A stretch of DNA of 64,000 nucleotides from Zingiber officinale (lineage: Eukaryota; Streptophyta; Magnoliopsida; Zingiberales; Zingiberaceae): positions 5,505,474 through 5,569,473 of the forward strand of contig NC_056002.1 of the NCBI RefSeq assembly GCF_018446385.1, read 5' to 3'. Position numbers and translations under genes: made by a program. Of the stretch, positions 9,511 through 22,310 are shown piece after piece. Position 1 is the stretch's first letter. Each line of letters starts with the position of its first letter. The notes beneath the pieces were generated by a model. It was not told the origin of the DNA and ran no database searches. It saw only the letters and a program-made list of their open reading frames with translations.

Positions 9511-9960
9511 GAAGGAATATGTGGCTCAATCATGCCAAACTGATGCCACTGAACGTATCAGGACCACCACCTTTTAAGGATCTACATAGATATTCTTACT
9601 CCGATATTTGGAGCTCTTATGCATCTATTGTTTGGCTTATGGCCCCTTTGAACTATATGCCTGGCACTGGGGGGTTGTTCTCATGTCACTCTATAAATGT
9701 GGATTCTGTCGATTTGTCCCTTCACAAGGTTGGTCGATGACAAAAAATATCAGCCTGAATGATCCCTTGAACCATATGCCCGGCACCGGAATTGTCCCCG
9801 TGCCACTCTATATAGATTTGTGGGTTCCATTAGCTTGTCCCTTCAAGCTCCAGAATGTGATACTCTGGCCCTCAATTTTTTTTTCATGTCTAAATATTAT
9901 TCTTTAAAGCCCTCGAGCTCCAAGTTTCTTGGCCCCCTATCACGTTACCAACACAGTGCT
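9511..9960. repeat. Two diverged ~118-bp tandem units in retroelement-like sequence
   Basis: Segments starting near 9645 and 9763 share a core: CCCTTTGAACTATATGCCTGG versus CCCTTGAACCATATGCCCGG, then TGTCACTCTATA versus TGCCACTCTATA, then TTGTCCCTTCA. Their spacing is about 118 bp. No protein family was recognised. ORFs here are short and unsupported. Confidence 0.45.
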
Positions 9961-10261
9961 GCGTGTAGTAGTTCCCGGAGGTAAAACCAATGAAGGTTAG
10001 CGTATGAACTCTCTATATGAAATTATGACCACCATGTGGAGCTTTTGACGATTCTACAACTTTTGCTCATCTCTGGATGTTTAGTATGTCCCGGTGACTA
10101 CTGTATTACAGATCTTTAACTGGATGCATAGCAAGTTGTACACTTGTACCCCAGCGTCAAGTACAGCCATGTTTCTGAAAAGAAAGGCGTAGGGTATTGT
10201 GTCTTTCCATAATCTTATAATGCATGATCTTTCTGTTCTTGTTTTACGGTTTTGATTTCCA
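9961..10261. other. No gene seen
   Basis: Unremarkable sequence leading into a good 3' splice-site context (pyrimidine-rich, TTTCCAG) at 10261. It may be intron of the exon that follows. Confidence 0.3.
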
Positions 10262-10753
10262 GATGCTTTTGGAGGAGACGAAAGAGAAAATATGGAAATC
10301 TCTGATGGGATGATCGAGGAAGCAGCATTACTCTTACATGATGTTGTCAATGACATTCTTGCCATTGGCACCTTAGGCAGGAAGGTCAGCTTTGATTCGC
10401 AGTCCTACTGTACCGAGGAAGATGAAATTCCTGTGGGAGACAAAATGAAAGTGGAGACTGATGCAGAGGTAAAAGACAAAGATAACGGAGCTGCACCTTC
10501 TCTGGTGGCAAGCAAGCCTCCAGCTCTTATCAAATTTGATCTCAAATTACCAGTTGAAGCAGAGGAAAAGAAAATGGAGATGGTGGTCCAGGACAGAAAC
10601 GGCTGAGAAGATCCAAGAGCTGCCTTCAAGAAGATGGATGTTAGATCAAAGCAGTATTTGATTATCCATGACAAGAAGGTGCAGAACAGGAAAGAATCTC
10701 AATCAGCTACAACAAAAGGCAATGCTAACAATCCAACTAAGAAACTACAGAAG
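10262..10753 (+). pseudogene. Broken exon of an unrecognised plant gene
   Basis: A single frame runs from a 3' splice-like TTTCCAG at 10261 through 10603. It meets TGA at 10604-10606 and continues in the same frame to about 10753, where AAG/GTGCAT could be a donor site. The encoded residues are Lys/Glu-rich, with a short hydrophobic start (AALLLHDVVNDILAIGTLG), an acidic middle and a basic end. LAIGT resembles the signature of the IGT (LAZY/TAC1/DRO1) gravitropism family, but nothing else supports that assignment. Composition, an exon-like frame and a single nonsense codon suggest a host gene fragment or pseudogene. Flanking exons were not identified. Confidence 0.4.
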
Positions 10754-12234
10754 GTGCATGTTTTACTCTCTAATGTTCGCGAACGTGAAGATAACTGTTT
10801 GCTAAGAGTTTTGATTTCTCAAAATGTTATTGGCTTGGTGAATTGGTAGCTGGTTACAAAATTGTTGAAGGTCCACCCGGAGATGGAAGCCACAACGAAT
10901 GTTGTAGACAGCACAGGCGAGGATGGCTTGGTTTTACCCAAGCTGAACCAAGTACCACACCGATCAATCTTAGCTCCAACCCCAACACAGAATGGGGGTG
11001 AGCCTCGTTGGCTAGGGCCTTACTATGCCCAACATGCCTGATTAGGGTCAGTCGGTGTTCAACCTGGTCGACAGCATTACCTGCAAACTCACTATGCATA
11101 AATGTTCTTGTTGCTGTCTTTGTTACAATCATGTTATTCACGGGTTAATACACAACCACCTAATCTTTTTCTGTGTTTCAATACACATGGTATGAATGAC
11201 TATTAGTCTTTTGATAAGAATACCATACTACGGATCATTTGTATTTTGGTAATATCTATTGCGATATAATACATATCTACACTAATCCAATTCACAAAAT
11301 TAGTCACGTAAAATAATGCAACAGATTTTGAGGCACATCAAATAACAAAGCAACCAACAGTTACATCTCAAATAAAACTTCAACCAACGGTTATAAAAAT
11401 GCTATATTATCGTAGAATATATTGGTAGCCTTCAAACGGCTTGGTTGACATTTTGTGGTCAAACAAAAAAAATTTTCAGTTATCGTTAATGCAAAAACAT
11501 GGTGAAGTGGATCTGGTTCACCAGTTGCCTGCCGCCTTTGCTAGGCACAAGGTTGAACATATCTTCGATTGGCCTCACCAGCCGGCAATCCATAACCTAA
11601 AATTCGCTTCCATAGACTAGAACTTAAGTTGCACCTGGTTTTAGGATCATCAATCAAAGCGAGAGATAATCTAATCACATTGCACCATGAAGCAACTACC
11701 ACAAGAACCTTGAATCTTAATAAATGATAAAATAACTAGGAAAGTGAATCACCTTTTATCACATTGAATCTTAATAAATGATAAAATTTAATTATTTAAG
11801 ATGAAAAATCAGTGGTGAAATGGCCGACTTTACACACAACAAAATGTAAGACATTAAGCTTGATCGATAGATCAATCACACGATTATAGAACAACCTACA
11901 AACCAAGTTTCAGTAACAGTTTGTTAACATTAAATTTTGAATGGAATTTACCATGAGATAGCATAAAAATCACAAAAGGTGCAAATATCACAAATTGAAT
12001 ACTAATAGAGGCAAAACTAGAAACATAAAACAGGGAGTTAACTTAGCCAATACAATACCATGTCACCGGTATTAAAATTTAAACAGGAACTTGACAAAAA
12101 GTGATATTCGATAGGTAGGATTGTACGGCTTGGGCCTTCCTAGTCATCACTTTAGGAGTGTGCACATACCAAACAAACTTGGCTGTCCGTAAAAGTAAAA
12201 TACACGGCAAAGGTTCACAACTGCTTTGTCGAGC
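10754..12234. other. No gene recognised; downstream flank of the RRM gene
   Basis: A/T-rich with one GC-richer patch (about 10860-11100) that contains only short, unsupported ORFs. The part next to 12235 is where a 3' UTR of the minus-strand RRM gene would lie. Confidence 0.3.
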
Positions 12235-12371
12235 TTACGGAGAAGGTAAAACATTAACATAAATCCCACGTTTAACACCTGCCACAAGGCCCACCGGCCT
12301 CGGACCAGGAAAGCAAGCAAACTGCAGCCTCAAGTTGGCTGAATCACGATCATTTTCATCGAATTTATAAC
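12235..12371 (-). pseudogene. RRM gene last exon
   Basis: It starts after TTTTGCAG at 12372. Its first two bases complete a Gly codon begun in exon 5, then YKFDENDRDSANLRLQFACF follows. This is the last strand of the RRM, then PGPRPVGLVAG and a stop TAA at 12237-12235. The tail is shorter than the Gly-rich tails seen in many relatives. Confidence 0.8.
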
Positions 12372-13088
12372 CTGCAAAATCGAGCCATGACTAATTCGCA
12401 CTGTGGACCGAGCCAGATTTTACCCAAGATTAGCAGATTTCCGTTGAACGCAAGTAACACACTTTAAAAACAAACGTGATTTTACGAGAATAACGACGAC
12501 AAAAGAGGGAGTAACGCAGGCACGACTCAACATCAGCCAACTAAAGTTTGCAACATAACACTTTATACGAACGTGATTCACAGATGACAAATTTTCAGCA
12601 TAACACAACTCTTATGGAAAAGGAATGTGATAGAAATCCAATAAATCAAAGATCATGCCTTTATTCGAACTGGCTAATTTGTGTTATAGGGCCATCTATT
12701 ATAGTTTTCCCATTGTCAGTAGCTCTTACGGACGAGGTAAGTAAATTTTTCATTAGCCCTTACGCTCCTACAAAGCAACAAGGATGCTGCATGTTGTTCC
12801 TAAATTAAAAGTGAAACAATTGCCAACTTGACCTCTAAAAATCTGTGTATGACAATATCACAACTCTCTTGTTCATGAAGAACTTAGATTATAATTTTAA
12901 CTCCTGGTAATCAGATTGATGAACGCCTATTTTGACAAAATATAGTAGAGAAAGGAGAACAGTAAGAAATAAATTCTGAAAATCTATTAAAGATTGTTGT
13001 GCTATATGAAACAGAGGACAGTAAGAAAGAACCAAGAAATTGAGTGCATGAAGCCAGATATCAAACACATCAGACAAAGTGTTATCAC

Positions 13089-13170
13089 CTTGCAAGGCTT
13101 CCAAAGAGATTGCAGCTTGGGCTGGAGTAGCAAAATCATCAAAGCACAGTATAAGTGGCTCTCCATCAGG
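13089..13170 (-). pseudogene. RRM gene exon 5
   Basis: 82 bp bounded by TTCCTTGCAG and a GTGATA donor. It encodes PDGEPLILCFDDFATPAQAA then ISLEALQ, the RNP1-like strand 3 and helix 2. In the family the position of the first Asp in FDDF is usually Val. The frame continues correctly into exon 6. Confidence 0.8.
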
Positions 13171-13269
13171 CTGCAAGGAAATTGAACAGAAATCAAAAAT
13201 AAAAAAAATGAGCACACTAACTGCCAATATTAATGATACCAAAAGAAACTCAGAAAAAATGCAACTTAC

Positions 13270-13329
13270 ATCTAGATTCCTTGTTCACAAGCCTCGCTTC
13301 ACGAAAACCCACAAAAGGATGGAAAATGT
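13270..13329 (-). pseudogene. RRM gene exon 4
   Basis: 60 bp bounded by TTTGCAG and GTAAGT. It encodes IFHPFVGFREARLVNKESR, matching the helix 1/strand 2 region of the RBPMS-like RRM. It ends one base into a codon while exon 5 starts in phase 0, so the join shifts frame. A two-base loss at the exon end would explain this. Confidence 0.75.
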
Positions 13330-13407
13330 CTGCAAATGGGGTAAAGGAATTGCAATGGACTAGAACTTATTATCAGAAGGCAAACAAGTCATAAGGATAC
13401 ACGACAC

Positions 13408-13680
13408 CCTCCACAAACAAAGTATCGGAGGCATCAGGAGGAAGTGGTGGTTCAGGACGTCCACCATATCTATCCCACACTCCGACTATCCAAGCCTCCA
13501 ACACCTAGCTTACGCCTATCATCAACAAGATGACCACTAATGCCTCCACTGACGGTCCTAACAGGTTCACCGCCGGGGTATGCAGAAACCTATGAGGAAG
13601 TATCAAAATCAAACTCCAACAAAGATCTAATGCAAATGCCAAAACGATCATATGATGCATCAATAGATTCAGCATTTCAG
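13408..13680 (-). pseudogene. RRM gene exons 2 and 3
   Basis: Exon 2 lies around 13680-13610 and encodes ESIDASYDRFGI, a family signature. Exon 3 runs from 13589, after an ATAG acceptor, to 13408, before a GTGTCG donor. It encodes GGISGHLVDDRRKLGVGG, then after a one-base frame change at 13472-13470 RPEPPLPPDASDTLFVEG, the first RRM strand. The segment that should follow (RNP2-adjacent helix, normally with CTRRE-like residues) is absent. Confidence 0.65.
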
Positions 13681-13983
13681 AACCACCAGGAACATCTTAG
13701 TAAAATGAATTCAGCTAGGAAAAAATAATGTTCTATGATGATAGCATCGTAAAATACATTATATCTACTATACGCATTTCCAGGAACCAGGCAGCAATAC
13801 AAAAGGAGTTGTCAAGAATTAAAACAATTAGACAGCCGATCTTCGACATCAATCAGGCAGCAATATTCAGAGAACATAGAGTCAAAATTCTATAAACTAT
13901 AGTCGGCCATCTATAGTGGCCTACATGAAGGGTTCATCAATCACCACTCATCCGCCTTGCTGTAGTTTCATAACCGCCGGCGC

Positions 13984-14015
<32 letters not shown>
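13984..14015. repeat. (ATC)n microsatellite
   Basis: About eleven ATC repeats within intron 1 of the RRM gene, just outside the Copia insertion. Confidence 0.9.
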
Positions 14016-14136
14016 AGTCATGTTTGCCTAACTATCTGGGATCAGTTGATTTTTATCCCTTCTCTGATCTCTATACATACTCATGTCACTTACATCATTA
14101 AAATTAATTAAATTAGTTTCTATTGCATTAACAATT

Positions 14137-14600
14137 TGTTATGCAAAGAGATGGAGGCAACACCTCTCAACCTCTAACATGACAGAAGAGGAAGAGAGAA
14201 AGAGATCACGTGGAACAACAAGACAAAGACACTCAAGAAAAGGAGCAAACATTAGGAAGGAGAAGAAGAGGGAGAAGAAAAGTTATCGTTGTTCGACGGC
14301 GTGCCCACTTCACAAAAACGACAGAAACTTTATAATTCTCTTTACTCAAGAGAATGACATTCAATGATTCTCATAATTGTATAATATGTTTATAATGATC
14401 GATATAAATAGTGCATAAACCTCAGACCCGGTAAAAACGTAACAGAATTTTGTTATAAAAAATCATAACAGAATTCTGTTATAAAAAATCGTAGCAGAAT
14501 TCTGTTATATAAAATCGTAACAGAATTTTATTACGAAAGATAATTCTACAATTACAACTATCGCATTAACTTTCATCTAAATATAAATCATCCATCAACA
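14137..14600 (-). repeat. Copia 3' LTR
   Basis: 464 bp, the same length as 25348-25811. It contains four tandem ~25-bp units around TAACAGAATTCTGTTA (14438-14540) and a minus-strand TATA-like box near 14411-14402. A purine-rich tract (AAAGTGGAGAT on the minus strand) adjoins its outer end at 14601. Confidence 0.88.
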
Positions 14601-14649
14601 ATCTCCACTTTGGTGAATATTCAACCCTTCGAAAACACGAGTATCTAAA

Positions 14650-17600
14650 TAAAATTCCACTTGGATCTAGGCTTTCTTCTTCTAGCATTTAGAGATATGG
14701 ATCAAGTTCAAGGAATGCTTGAACTTCTCCATGTGACTGTCAGACTGCAGCGTGAACATTCTCAAGATGAATTTCCTCGGAAGCAATCAACTCTCTATCT
14801 TGTGAAATTTTACATCAATGTGCTAGGTTCTCACATGATATACATGATTCTTTACCAAATAGATAGCACTCTGACTATTGCATAACAACTTTACTCCACC
14901 TTACTGAACATCACATTCTCTCACCAACTCTGTAAGCCATCAATCTTCCTTCGCTTCTTCAACTACTACGATGTACTCCGACTCCATTATAGACAATGCA
15001 ATAATAGATTGTATCATTGAATTCCAAAGAACATTCTGTCATCTAAATTTCCTGCATAGTCTGCATCTACATACCTAGCAACAGAAAAAACATGATGACA
15101 TAATCAGTTGTATTTTTCAAGTATCAAAAGATCCACTTCACTGCATCCTAATATGGTCGACCAAGATTTGAGATAAGCTTGCTCGGCATACTCATTGCTT
15201 GCGCAAATCATGGCATACATCAGACAACCAATTGCACTAGCATAAGGAACCTTTGACATCTCTTATATCTCGGCATCCGCCTTTGGACACTGTATAATAA
15301 TAACTTAAAGTGATGCGCTAGAGGTGTACTCATAGACTTTACATTCTTTATGTTGAATCTATCGAGCAACTTCTCCACATAGCAATATTAGCTCTATCTC
15401 TGTGAATCTCCATCCAAGAATCTTCTTAGCCTCTCCCAAATTCAAGTTCAAGGAATTCTTGAACTTCTCCGTGTGACTGTCAGGCTGCAGTGTGAACATA
15501 CTTAAGTTGAATTTCCCAGAAGTAATCAACTCTCTATCTTGTGAAACCTTACATCAATGTGTTTGGTTCTCGCATAATACACTTAATTCTTTGCCAAATA
15601 GATAACACTCTGACTATCACATACCAACTTGACTCCATCTTACTGAACACCACATTCTCTGACCAATTCTATAAGCCATCAAGCTTCCTTCGCTGCTTTA
15701 ACTACTGCCATGTACTTCGACTCCATTATAGACAATGCAATAATAGATTGTATCATAAAATTTCAACAGATAGACCCTTCTGTCATAGTGAACATAAATC
15801 TCCTGTCATATAAATCTCCATCATAGTTTGCATCTACGTACCTAGCAACTGAAAGATCTTCCAATTGTCTACTAAACATGATATCATAATCAATTGTATT
15901 TCTCAAATATCTGAAAATTCAATTCACTGCATCCCAATATAGTCGACCAAGATTTGAGAGAAGCTTGCTCATCATACTCACTACTTGCGCAAACCATGGC
16001 ATACATCAGACAACCAATTGCACTAGCATAAGGAACCTTTGACATCTCTGATCTCGTCATCCGTCTTTGGTCACTGTATAATGATAATTTGAAGTGATGC
16101 GCTAGAGGTGTACTTACAAACTTTACATTCTTTATGTTGAATCTATCGAGCACCTTCTCCACATAGCTACATTAGCTATCTCTGTGAATCTCCATCCAAG
16201 AATTTTCTTAGCCTCTCCCAAATTCAAGTTCAAGGAATGCTTGAATTTCTCCATGTGACTATCAGGCTACAGTGTGAACATTCTCAAGTTCAATTTCCCA
16301 AGGAGTAATCGACTCTCTATCTTGTGAAACCTTACATCAATGTGTTTGGTTCTCGCATAATACACTTAATTCTTTGTCAAATAGATAGCACTTTGACTAT
16401 TGCATAACAACTTAACTCCACCTTACTGAACGTCACATTCTCTGACCTACTCTGTAAGCCATCAAGCTTCTCTCGCTGCTTCGACTACTGCCATGTACTC
16501 CGACTCTATTATAGACAATGCAATAATAGATTGTATCATAGGATTCTAACAGATAGGCCCTTCTGTCATAGTGAACATAAATCTCCTATCATCTAAATAT
16601 CCATCATAATCTGCATCTACGTACCTAGCAACTGAAAGATCTTCCAATTGTCTATTGAACATAATGTCATAATCAATTGTATTTCTCAAGTATCTGAAAA
16701 TCCACTTCACTGCATCCCAATGTGGTCGACCAAGATTTGAGATAAGCTTGCTCGGCATACTCATTGCTTGCGCAAATCATGACATACATCAGACAACCAA
16801 TTACACTAGCATAAGGAACCTTTGACATCTCTTATATCTCGGCATCTGTCTTTGGACACTGTATAATAATAACTTAAAGTGATGCGCTAGAGGTGTACTC
16901 ACAGACTTTACATTCTTTATGTTGAATCTATCGAGCACCTTCTCCACATAGCTACATTAACTCTATCTCTATGAATATCCATCCAAGAATCTCCTTAGCC
17001 TCTCCCAAATTCAAGTTCAAGGAATGCTTGAACTTCTCCGTGTGACTGTCAGGCTACAGTGTGAACATTCTCAAGTTGAATTTCCCCGGAAGCAATCAAC
17101 TCTCTATCTTGTGAAAGCTTACATCAATGTACTTGGTTCTCGCATGATACACTCGATTCTTTGCCAAATAAATAGCACTTTGAATATCGCATAACAACTT
17201 GACTACACCTTACTGAACGTCACATTCTCTGACCAACTCTGTAAGCCATCAATCTTCCTCCGCTACTTCAACTACTGCCATGTACTCCGACTCCATTATA
17301 GACAATGCAATAATAGATTGTACTATAAAATTCCAACAGATAGGTCCTCCTGTTATAGTGAACATAAAACTCATATCATGTAAATCTCCTGAATAGTCTG
17401 TATCCACGTACCCAACAACTGAAAAATCTTTCAATTGTCTACTGAATATGATGTCTTAAACAGTTGTATTTCTCAAGTATTTGAAAATCCAATTCACTGC
17501 ATCCCAATGTAGTCGACCAAGATTTGAGAGAAGCTTGCTCACTATACTCACTGGTTGCGCAAACCATAGCATACATCAGAAAATCAATTGCTCTAGCATA

Positions 17601-20600
17601 AGAAACCTTTGATATCTCTTAGATCCCATCATCCGTCTTTGGACACTGTATAATGATAACCTGAAGTGATGCGCTAGAGGTCTACTCACATATTTTACAT
17701 TCTTTATGTGGAATCTATCGAACACCTTCTCCACATAGCTACATTGAGACAATCATAATCTTCCTATACCTCTATCTCTATAAATCTCCATTCAAGAATC
17801 TTCTTATCCTCTCACAAATTCAAGTTCAAGGAATGCTTGAACTTCTCCGTGTGACTGTCAGGCTACAGTGTGAACATTCTCAAATTGAATTTCCCCGAAA
17901 GCAATCAACTCTCTATCTTGTGAAACCTTACATCAATGTGTTTGGTTCTCGCGTGATACACTTGATTTTTTGTCAAATAGATAACACTCTGACTATCGCA
18001 TAACAACTAAACTACACCTTACTAAACGCCACATTCTCTGACCAACTCTATAAGCCATCAATCTTCCTTCGCTGCTTCAACTACAGACATGTACTCCGAC
18101 TCCATTATAGACAATGCAATAATAGATTGTACCATAGAATTCCAACAGATAGATCCTCCTGTTATAGTGAACATAAAACTCCTATCATGTAAATCTCCTG
18201 GATAGTCTGTATCAACGTACCCAGAAATTGAAAAATCTTTCAATTGTCTACTGAACATGATGTCATAAACAGTTGTATTTCTCAAGTACCTGAAAATTCA
18301 ATTCACTGCATCCCAATGTAGTCGACCAAGATTTGAGAGAAACTTGTTCACTATACTCACTGGTTGCGCAAACGATGGCATACATCAGACAATCAATTGC
18401 ACTAGCATAAGGAACCTTTGACATCTCTTAAATCTCATCATCCGTCTTTGAACACTGTATAATAATAACTTGAAGTGATGCGCTAGAGGTGTACTCACAT
18501 ATTTTACATTCTTTATGTTGAATCTATCGAGCACCTTCTCCATATAGCTACATTGAGACAATCATAATCTTCCTGTAGCCCTATCTCTATAAATCTCTAT
18601 CCAAGAATCTTTTTAGCCTCTCCCAAATTCAAGTTCAAGGAATGCTTGAACTTCTCCGTGTGACTGTCAAGCTGCAGTGTGAACATTCTCAAGTTGAATT
18701 TCTCCGGAAGCAATCAACTCTCTATCTTGTGAAACCTTACATCAATGTACTTGGTTCTCGCATAATACACTTGATTCTTTGTCAAATAGATAATACTCTG
18801 ACTATCGCATAATAACTTAACTCTACCTTACTGAACGCCATATTCTCTAACCAATTCTGTAAGTCATCAATCTTCTTTCGCTGCTTCAACTACTGTTATG
18901 TACTCCGACTCCATTATAGACAATGCAATAATAGAATGTATCATAGAATTCAACAGATAGGTCCTCATATCATAGTGAACATAAACTCGTGTCATCTAAA
19001 TCTCGTGCATAATCTGCATCTACGTACCCAGCAACTAAAAGATCTTCTAATTGTTGAACATGATGTCATAATCAGTTATATATTTGAAAGAAGCTTGTTC
19101 ACCATACTCACTCCTTGCGCAAACCATGGCATACATCAGACAACCAATTGCTCTAGCATAAGGAACCTTTGACATCTCCTAGATATCGGCATCCGTGGAC
19201 ACTGTATAATGATAACTTGAAGTGATGCGCTAGAGGTGTACTCACAGACTTTACATTCTTTATGTTGAATCTATCGAGCACCTTCTCCACATAGCTACAT
19301 TAGCTCTATCTCTGTGAATCTCCATCCAAGAATCTTCTTAGCCTCTTTCAAATTCAAATTCAAGGAATGCTTGAACTTCATCGTGTGACTATCAGGCTGC
19401 ACTATGAACATTCTAAGTTAAATTTTCCCGGAAGTAATCAACTCTATTTTGTGAAACGTTACATCAATGTGCTTGGTTCTTGCATGATACACTTGATTAT
19501 TTGCTAAATAGATAACAATCTGACTATCGCATAACAACTTTACACCACTTTACTGAACGCCACATTCTCGAACGAACTTTGTAAGCCATCAAGCTTCCTT
19601 ATCTGCTTCAACTACTGTTATATACTCCAACTCCATTATAGACAATGTAATAATAGATTGTATCATAGAATTCAAACAGATAAGTCCTCCTATCATAATG
19701 AACATAAACTTCCTGTCATCTAAATCTCCTACATAGTCTGTATCTACGTATCCAACAACTGAAAAATCTTCCAATTATCTACTAAACATGATGTCATAAT
19801 CAGTTGTATTTTTTAAGTATATCTAAAAATCCATTTCACTACATTCCAATGTGGTCGACCAAAATTTGAGAGAAGTTTGCTCACCATACTCACTGCTTGC
19901 GCAAACCATGGCATACATCAGACAACCAATTGTACTAGCATAAGGAACCTTTGACATTTCTTAGATCTCGTCATCCGTCTTTGAACACTGTATAATGATA
20001 ACTTGAAGTGATGCGCTAGAGGTGTACTCACATACTTTACATTCTTTATGTTGAATCTATCGAGCACCTTCTCTACATAGCTACATTAAGACAATCATAA
20101 TTTTCCTGTAGCTCTATCTCTATGAATCTCCATTCAAAAATCTTCTTAACCCCTCCCAAATTCAAGTTCAAGGAATGCTTGAACTTCTCCGTGTGATTGT
20201 TAAACTACAGTGTAAACATTCTCAAGTTGAATTTCTCTAGAAGCAATCAACTCTTTATCTTGTGAAACCTTATATTAATGTGCTTGGTTCTCGCATGATA
20301 CACTTGATTCTTTGCCAAATAGATAGCACTCTGACTATCGCATAACAACTTTACTCCACCTTACTGAACACCACATTCTCTGACCAACTTTGTAAGCCAT
20401 CAAGCTTCCTTCGTTGTTTCAACTACTGCCATGTACTCCAACTTCATTATAGACAATGCAATAATAGATGTATCATAGAATTCCAATAGATAGATCCTCC
20501 TGTCATAGTGAACATAAACCTCATGTCATCTAAATCTCCTACATATTCTGCATCTATGTACCCAACAACTGAAAAATATTCCAATTGTCTACTGAACATG

Positions 20601-22310
20601 ATATCATAATCAGTTGTATTTCTCAAGTATCTGAAAATCACTTCACTGCATCCCAATGTGGTCGACCAAGATTTGAGATAAGCTTGCTCACCATACTCAC
20701 TGCTTGCGCAAACCATGACATACATCAAACAACCAATTGCATTAGCACCAGGAACCTTTGACATCTCTTAGATCTCGTCATCCCTCTTTGTACATTCTAT
20801 AATGATAACTTAAAGTGATGCGCTATAAGTGTAGTCACAGACTTTACATTCTTTATGTTGAATCTATCGAACACCATCTCCACATAGCTACATTAGCTCT
20901 ATCTCTGTGAATCTCCATTCAAGAATATTCTTAGCCTCTCCCAAATTCAAGTTCAAGGAATGCTTGAACTTCTTTGTGCGACTGTCAGGATGCAATGTGA
21001 ACATTCTCAAGTTGAATTTCCCCGGAAGTAATCAACTCTCTACATTGTGAAACCTTACATCAATGTGTTTGATTCTCGCATGATACACTTGATTCTTTAC
21101 CAAATAGATAGTATTCTGAATATCGCATAACAACTTGACTCCCCCTTATTGAACGCCACATTCTCTGATCAACTCTGTAAGCCATTAAGCTTCCTTCGTT
21201 GTTTCAACTACTACCACGTACTCCAACTCTAATATAGACAATGCAATAATAGATTGTATCATAGAATTCCAACAGATAGGTCCTCCTGTTATAGTGAACA
21301 TAAACCTCCTGTCATCTAAATCTCCTGCATAATCTGCATCTACGTACTTAGTAACTGAAAGATTTTCCAATTGTCTACTGAACATGATGTCATAATCAAT
21401 TGTATTTCTCAAATATTTAAAAATCTATTTCACTACATTCCAATATGGTCGACCAAGATTTGAGAGAAGTTTGCTCACCATACTCACTGCTTGCGTAAAC
21501 CATGACATACATCAGACAACCAATTACACTAGCATAAGGAACCTTTGACATTTCTTAGATCTCGTCATCCGTCTTTGAACATTATATAATGATAACTTGA
21601 AGTGATGCGCTAGAGGTGTACTCACAGACTTTACATTCTTTATGTTGAATCTATCGAACACCTTCTCCACATAGCTACATTAAGACAATCATAATCTTCT
21701 TGTAGCTCTATCTCTGTAAATATCCATCTAAGAATCTTCTTAACCTCTCCCAATTTCAAGTTCAAGGAATGCTTGAACTTCTCCGTATGACTGTCAGGCT
21801 GTAGTGTGAACATTCTCAAGTTGAATTTCTCCGGAAGCAATCAACTCTTTATCTTGTGAAATCTTACATCAATGTACTTGATTCTCGCATGATACACTTG
21901 ATTCTTTGCCAAATAAATAACACTCTGACTATCGCATAACAACTTGACTCCACCTTATTGAATGTCACATTCTCTGACCAACTCAGTAAGCCATCAAGCT
22001 TCCTTTGCAGCTTCAACTACTGCCATGTACTCCGACTCCATTATAAACAATGCAATAATAGATGTATCATAGAATTCCAACAGATAGGTTCTCCTGTAAT
22101 AGTGAACATAAACCTCCTATCATCTAAATCTCTTGTATATTCTGCATCTACGTACCCAGTAACTGAAAATCTTCCAATTGTCTACTAAACATGATGTCAT
22201 AATCAGTTGTATTTCTCAAGTATTTGAAAATCCACTTCACTGCATCCCAATGTGGTCGACCAAGATTTGAGAGAAGTTTGCTCACCATAATCACTGCTTG
22301 CCCAAACCAT
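14650..22310 (-). repeat. Tandem array of ~10 degenerate RT/RNase H units
   Basis: A marker (TTCAAGGAATGCTTGAA, one variant) recurs at 14707, 15447, 16229, 17016, 17825, 18634, 19359, 20167, 20952 and 21761. Spacings are 740, 782, 787, 809, 809, 725, 808, 785 and 809 bp. Each unit encodes, on the minus strand, the RT C-terminus (LGEAKKILG-like, DRFNIKNVK), a connection and the RNase H with DADYAGDLDD and SIIALSIMESEYM. Units come in a ~785- and a ~809-bp form that differ by a 24-bp segment (encoding about eight residues before CSYV). All readable units lack the S-T-T-G-Y residues usual after DDRR and share a TGA before the Trp following KEA. The damage therefore predates the amplification. 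No unit is intact. Confidence 0.9.

Noticed and set aside
14650..22310. Series of conserved 60-105-codon minus-strand ORFs as a small-protein family
   Set aside because: They are the RNase H pieces of the tandem Copia units, with shared deletions and stops, not independent genes.
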